Part shown: positions 42,782-45,552 of the stretch, one piece after another
How the letters are laid out: each line of letters opens with the position of its first letter
Numbering within the stretch: the first letter of the stretch is position 1
Assembly: GCA_023409265.1 (NCBI GenBank)
Contig: JAEYHZ010000047.1
Location: 1-45,552, forward strand
Length of the DNA stretch: 45,552 nucleotides
Direction: 5' to 3'
Origin: Bacillota bacterium
GTDB lineage: Bacteria; Bacillota; Clostridia; Acetivibrionales; DSM-1351
Translations under genes and position numbers: made by a program
The notes under the pieces: model-generated
What the model saw: only the letters and a program-made list of their open reading frames with translations
Told to the model about the DNA's origin: nothing
Databases searched by the model: none

Positions 42782-43318
42782 TTAGTCCAGTTCATACTCC
42801 ATTAAAATAGAATCGTAGAAGCTGCCATTAATGCTAACCTCTCTTGTAATTCTCCCGCACTCCGCAAAACCAAGCTTTTTGTATAAATGTATCGCAGGCA
42901 GGTTGTCAGCTCTGACTCTCAGATTTAGTTTTCTTATTATCCCGGTACTTTTGGCAAACTCCAATAAATATTTCAGCATTTCAGTGCCTATTCCTTTACC
43001 CCAATGCTCCTTAAGGATACACATTCCAAATTCACCGGTGTGTGCTATTCTAGGTCTTGAACCACCTGTAAAGCTTGCAGTTCCTATTATTTGCCCTTGC
43101 ATCTCAGCAACTAAGTATACAGAATTATCCATTTTATCAAGACTGTCTAAAAACTGTTCCTCCTGCTCAACAGTGAGTTGAAATTCACCGGGACCAAAAG
43201 TAAGGAAATCAGTTTCACCGCACACCTTATTTGTAAAATTCAATACATTTTCAGCATCTTCACTTTTAGCATTTCTTATTTTCAAGGTTTCACCGGTTTT
43301 TAAGATTATCTGCTTCAT
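42782..43318 (-). CDS. GNAT-family N-acetyltransferase
   Basis: 178 residues. Motif A is FGMCILKEHWGKGIGTEMLKYLLEFA and motif B LNLRVRADNLPAIHLYKKLGFAECGR, close to the RimL/YhhY-like branch that acetylates amino acids, amines or protein N-termini. It is not specifically assignable. AGGAGG is six bases before the ATG. First gene of the two-GNAT unit. Confidence 0.85.
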   Translation of the reverse strand: MKQIILKTGETLKIRNAKSEDAENVLNFTNKVCGETDFLTFGPGEFQLTVEQEEQFLDSLDKMDNSVYLVAEMQGQIIGTASFTGGSRPRIAHTGEFGMCILKEHWGKGIGTEMLKYLLEFAKSTGIIRKLNLRVRADNLPAIHLYKKLGFAECGRITREVSINGSFYDSILMEYELD

Positions 43319-43392
43319 TCTATACCTCCTAAAGACTTTAATAGTAGTTTATAAAAAACGTTTAAATACAGCTGATTGAGTTATTGCAGGTA

Positions 43393-43423
43393 ATAAGCCT
43401 GCTCACTGGCTGGGCAGGCTTAT
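43393..43423 (-). terminator. hairpin after yidC
   Basis: A 10-bp perfect stem (ATAAGCCTGC/GCAGGCTTAT) with an 11-base loop, about 90 bases past the yidC stop. A T-run is lacking, so it may be a transcript-end stabiliser rather than a classic terminator. Confidence 0.5.
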
Positions 43424-43511
43424 CATTCCATTAAAAATAGTCTTGAGTTATTTTTTAAATTTCTATGAAGCCTTGGCTGCTTCATTCTGTTTATAACGAG
43501 CGAAAAATTTT

Positions 43512-44150
43512 CTATTGAACCTGTTCCTTATAAAACCTGTTATACAATACAAACTCCAAAGTGCTGACTATTCCCGAGGTTATCCAATATATACCTAAAG
43601 TCACCGGTGCTTTCACAAAAAACACCATGCTGATTCCGCCCATAATTAATAACTGTGGCCATTGTATACCGTTGCCCCTTGCATTTTTAACTGGTACATA
43701 AGCTGCCATTATATTTGGAAGCAGCTGGATTAAGACTGCTATAAAAGGTATAATATGATATGCATCGGGTAATTTCAGATTGCTGATCCATGGAACTATT
43801 ATGCTTCCAACGGTAACGGGCATTTGCGAAAACACTTTATATAGGCTGTACATGATAGGTATCTGCAACAAAGTAACCATACATCCGATCATGCTTTTCA
43901 TACTAGCCGATGAAATCTTAGCCATTTCTTCCTGCTGTTTTTCCTTATCATCGGCATGTTTCAATTTAATTTCTTCAAGCTTTTTAGAAAACATTTGCTG
44001 CTCGGATATACTTTTCTTTTGCTTTAATGTTAATGGAAGCAGAAAAAACCGGATTAAGAGAGTCGACAGTACTATAACAAGCCCCCAATCTCCCACAAAG
44101 GAATAAAGCCAATTCATAATAGAATTCAGTATATTTATAATGATGCTCAT
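43512..44150 (-). CDS. yidC: YidC/Oxa1-family membrane protein insertase
   Basis: 212 residues from ATG 44150 (GGAGA five bases upstream). YidC core: first helix with the conserved groove Arg (VIVLSTLLIRFFLLPLTLKQKKS), a charged cytoplasmic hairpin (EIKLKHADDKEKQQEEMAKI), then GCMVTLLQIPIMYSLYKVF, PNIMAAYV and the last helices (GISMVFFVKAPVTLGIYWITSGIVSTLEFVLYNRFYK). It inserts membrane proteins alone or with Sec. It has no lipoprotein signal and lies outside the rpmH-rnpA locus, so it is probably the second YidC of this genome. The C-terminal tail is short; a basic tail lies in the next frame. Confidence 0.85.
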   Translation of the reverse strand: MSIIINILNSIMNWLYSFVGDWGLVIVLSTLLIRFFLLPLTLKQKKSISEQQMFSKKLEEIKLKHADDKEKQQEEMAKISSASMKSMIGCMVTLLQIPIMYSLYKVFSQMPVTVGSIIVPWISNLKLPDAYHIIPFIAVLIQLLPNIMAAYVPVKNARGNGIQWPQLLIMGGISMVFFVKAPVTLGIYWITSGIVSTLEFVLYNRFYKEQVQ

Positions 44151-44166
44151 TTTTATCTCCATTTCT

Positions 44167-44190
44167 GAAGTCTATAATTATAGAGACTTC
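44167..44190 (-). promoter_or_regulatory. hairpin in the yidC leader
   Basis: On the minus strand GAAGTCT pairs with AGACTTC around an AT loop, six bases before the yidC ribosome site. The TCTCT inside it could alternatively pair with the GGAGA of the ribosome site. It lies between the small membrane ORF and yidC. Confidence 0.5.
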
Positions 44191-44234
44191 AATAAAAAAT
44201 ACAGTTTTTGAAATTGAGTTATAAAAGCATCATT

Positions 44235-44465
44235 TTAACTGAACCTGTACTTCCTCCAAATTTCATACTTATGGAAACAATTATAATTGACAATAGTTAG
44301 TGATCTAAAATATAAGATTATTGAACTTATACAAAAGCACACTTTTACATGGGCAAGAAAGGATTTTATAAATCTGAAGTTATGAACAAAATTATAGGTC
44401 AATAAGAACGCAACAAAGAAAAATACCAGCATTTGCAATACTTGTATCAGTTCAACCTGCAGCAT
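44235..44465 (-). CDS. small membrane protein or regulatory leader ORF upstream of yidC
   Basis: 76 residues from ATG 44465, preceded by a strong AGGAGGTG six bases away. Residues 5-25 form a hydrophobic helix (IQVLQMLVFFFVAFLLTYNF), a second hydrophobic segment follows (about 42-55) and the end is basic and aromatic (HKYEIWRKYRFS). It stops 84 bases before the yidC start on the same strand. Bacillus MifM, a membrane-inserted arrest peptide upstream of yidC2, has the same arrangement; sequence homology is not claimed. Confidence 0.42.
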   Translation of the reverse strand: MLQVELIQVLQMLVFFFVAFLLTYNFVHNFRFIKSFLAHVKVCFCISSIILYFRSLTIVNYNCFHKYEIWRKYRFS

Positions 44466-44562
44466 TTTGTTCACCTCCTGCTCATCTCAGCATGCATTGG
44501 AATAATTTTAAAATATACTTAATTGTGTATAACTTTAAAATAATTTCTTCGAAATTATCTCT

Positions 44563-45354
44563 TCAACCTTTTTTCTTTACTCTATCCGGCTGATAAACCA
44601 CCTCACAACCCTTGCGCTTATAAATCATACCACCGGCAATAGGATTGTCATAGGGTATTCCGACAGCCCCCTCCAGCAAATCAGCCAGTGTCAATTTCAT
44701 TTCATTAATGAATGCCACCTGCAGGGGCTGCTGCCGGTGTCCGGTACAAATGAAATCAAAGTCCTTTAAATACGTATCCAATGAACTCAAGGTCTCAAGA
44801 TATTCCTCAATAGTCCCTGATTCAGGCAGCTGCATCCAGACATGATTAATAACTCCATCCCCTGAAAACAGAATGCGGTGCTTTCTGTCAAGTATTCCAA
44901 TACTTCCGGGAGTATGTCCCTTTAGAGAAATAATCTCCAGTACATTTCCTCCGATGTCAAAAGTATTTCCCTGAGCCACAAACTCTATTTTTTCAGGTTT
45001 AGCTCTGCACCAATCCTCCAGCTTCTCTCTTGTCAACCCATACGTTTCCGATATATCATCATTGACCATCTGTTTTTTTAAATCTGTATGTTTCTCATAA
45101 ACAGGAATTTCATCTTTACTAATATAAACCTTTTCAAAATAATGACCTCCAAAGGCATGATCAATATGCCCATGAGTTAAAACTACCACCAGGGGGTTTT
45201 TAGTTATTTCTTCTACCTTTTGTTTTAAATTTAATAAACCATAACCGGTATCTATAACAATTGCGGAAGACTGCCCTTCCACCAGATAAATACAAACATC
45301 ATTTTCCTGTATTAAAGTAACTTCAGGCATAATTTCAATAGTATTATAAGTCAT
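44563..45354 (-). CDS. MBL-fold metallo-hydrolase
   Basis: 263 residues. Metallo-beta-lactamase motifs: LTHGHIDHAFGG (the HxHxDH ligands), LKGHTPGSIGI (third His), LFSGDGVINH (bridging Asp) and CTGHRQQ (last His). This is the glyoxalase II-like branch with many possible thioester or lactone substrates; none can be assigned. AGGAGG lies ten bases before the ATG. It is the last complete gene before the terminal repeat. Confidence 0.82.
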   Translation of the reverse strand: MTYNTIEIMPEVTLIQENDVCIYLVEGQSSAIVIDTGYGLLNLKQKVEEITKNPLVVVLTHGHIDHAFGGHYFEKVYISKDEIPVYEKHTDLKKQMVNDDISETYGLTREKLEDWCRAKPEKIEFVAQGNTFDIGGNVLEIISLKGHTPGSIGILDRKHRILFSGDGVINHVWMQLPESGTIEEYLETLSSLDTYLKDFDFICTGHRQQPLQVAFINEMKLTLADLLEGAVGIPYDNPIAGGMIYKRKGCEVVYQPDRVKKKG

Positions 45355-45427
45355 AAAAGAATATCCTCCTCTTTTATGATTTATTATACCATTATTTGAA
45401 ACTTATGCCATACTATTTTGTCCAAGG

Positions 45428-45552
45428 GATCGTGTCAATTTACTGTAGGAAAATAGCCTGCAGACCGCACCGTTGATGTTACCAATTACACCAAAGCTTT
45501 TAGTACCTTGTATTCCCAGGTTATTTTCCCATTTTTAAATACTTCAATATTA
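45428..45552. repeat. right copy of the 125-bp exact terminal inverted repeat
   Basis: Exact reverse complement of 2-126, reaching the last base of the window. Both copies point their ORF 3' end inward, so the two elements would be in opposite orientation if both are genomic. Confidence 0.95.
45486..45551 (-). pseudogene. C-terminal fragment of the edge ORF, mirror copy
   Basis: Identical to the fragment at 3-68: 21 codons and TAA. Truncated by the window end. Confidence 0.4.

Overview
The window is low-GC, gene-dense DNA from an endospore-forming Clostridia relative. Several genes point there: spoIIM, a gerW/ytfJ sporulation gene, a SigI/RsgI pair, dacF, scpAB and three M42 aminopeptidases. 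The SigI/RsgI pair and general gene content recall mesophilic cellulolytic clostridia (Ruminiclostridium-like); that genus guess is inference. The two ends are exact inverted copies of each other (125 bp, 2-126 and 45428-45552). Each carries the last codons of one ORF, so the window is probably a contig that stops inside two inverted copies of a multicopy mobile element.

Layout. 0.3-2.4 kb: sigI-rsgI. 2.4-6.8 kb: mnmM and a heterodimeric ABC exporter. 7.2-18.4 kb: a housekeeping and sporulation block (rluB, ytfJ, ytfI-like, scpB, scpA, an M50 protease, dacF, pyrimidine phosphorylase, xerD, spoIIM, nudF, rnhA). Its order nudF-spoIIM-xerD-phosphorylase-dacF resembles the Bacillus block, but an sdpR-sdpI-like pair sits inside it. 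18.8-27.8 kb: lactate-permease family carrier, an exported lysozyme-like protein, a beta-CASP nuclease, an EamA transporter and three M42 peptidases. 28.1-28.5 kb: tRNA-Ile2(CAU) and tRNA-Phe separated by a chain of hairpins that ends in a second copy of the tRNA 3' end. 28.5-30.0 kb: a KASIII-like protein lacking the canonical His and Asn, and a STAS-like protein. 30.2-36.0 kb: an oppDFBCA peptide importer operon. 36.5-38.0 kb: tRNA-Tyr, a MutM/Nei-like protein and a zinc-ribbon protein. 38.1-42.2 kb: a second heterodimeric ABC exporter behind a leader peptide and terminator (attenuator-like). 42.3-45.4 kb: two acetyltransferases, a YidC homologue preceded by a small membrane ORF, and an MBL hydrolase.

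The observations most worth following are the CCA-ended hairpin chain between the tRNAs, the attenuator-like leader of the 38.5 kb exporter, the small membrane ORF before yidC (compare MifM-YidC2), and the 34-bp palindrome overlapping the sdpRI promoter. Starts were refined by Shine-Dalgarno position and family N-termini; no database search or folding program was run.
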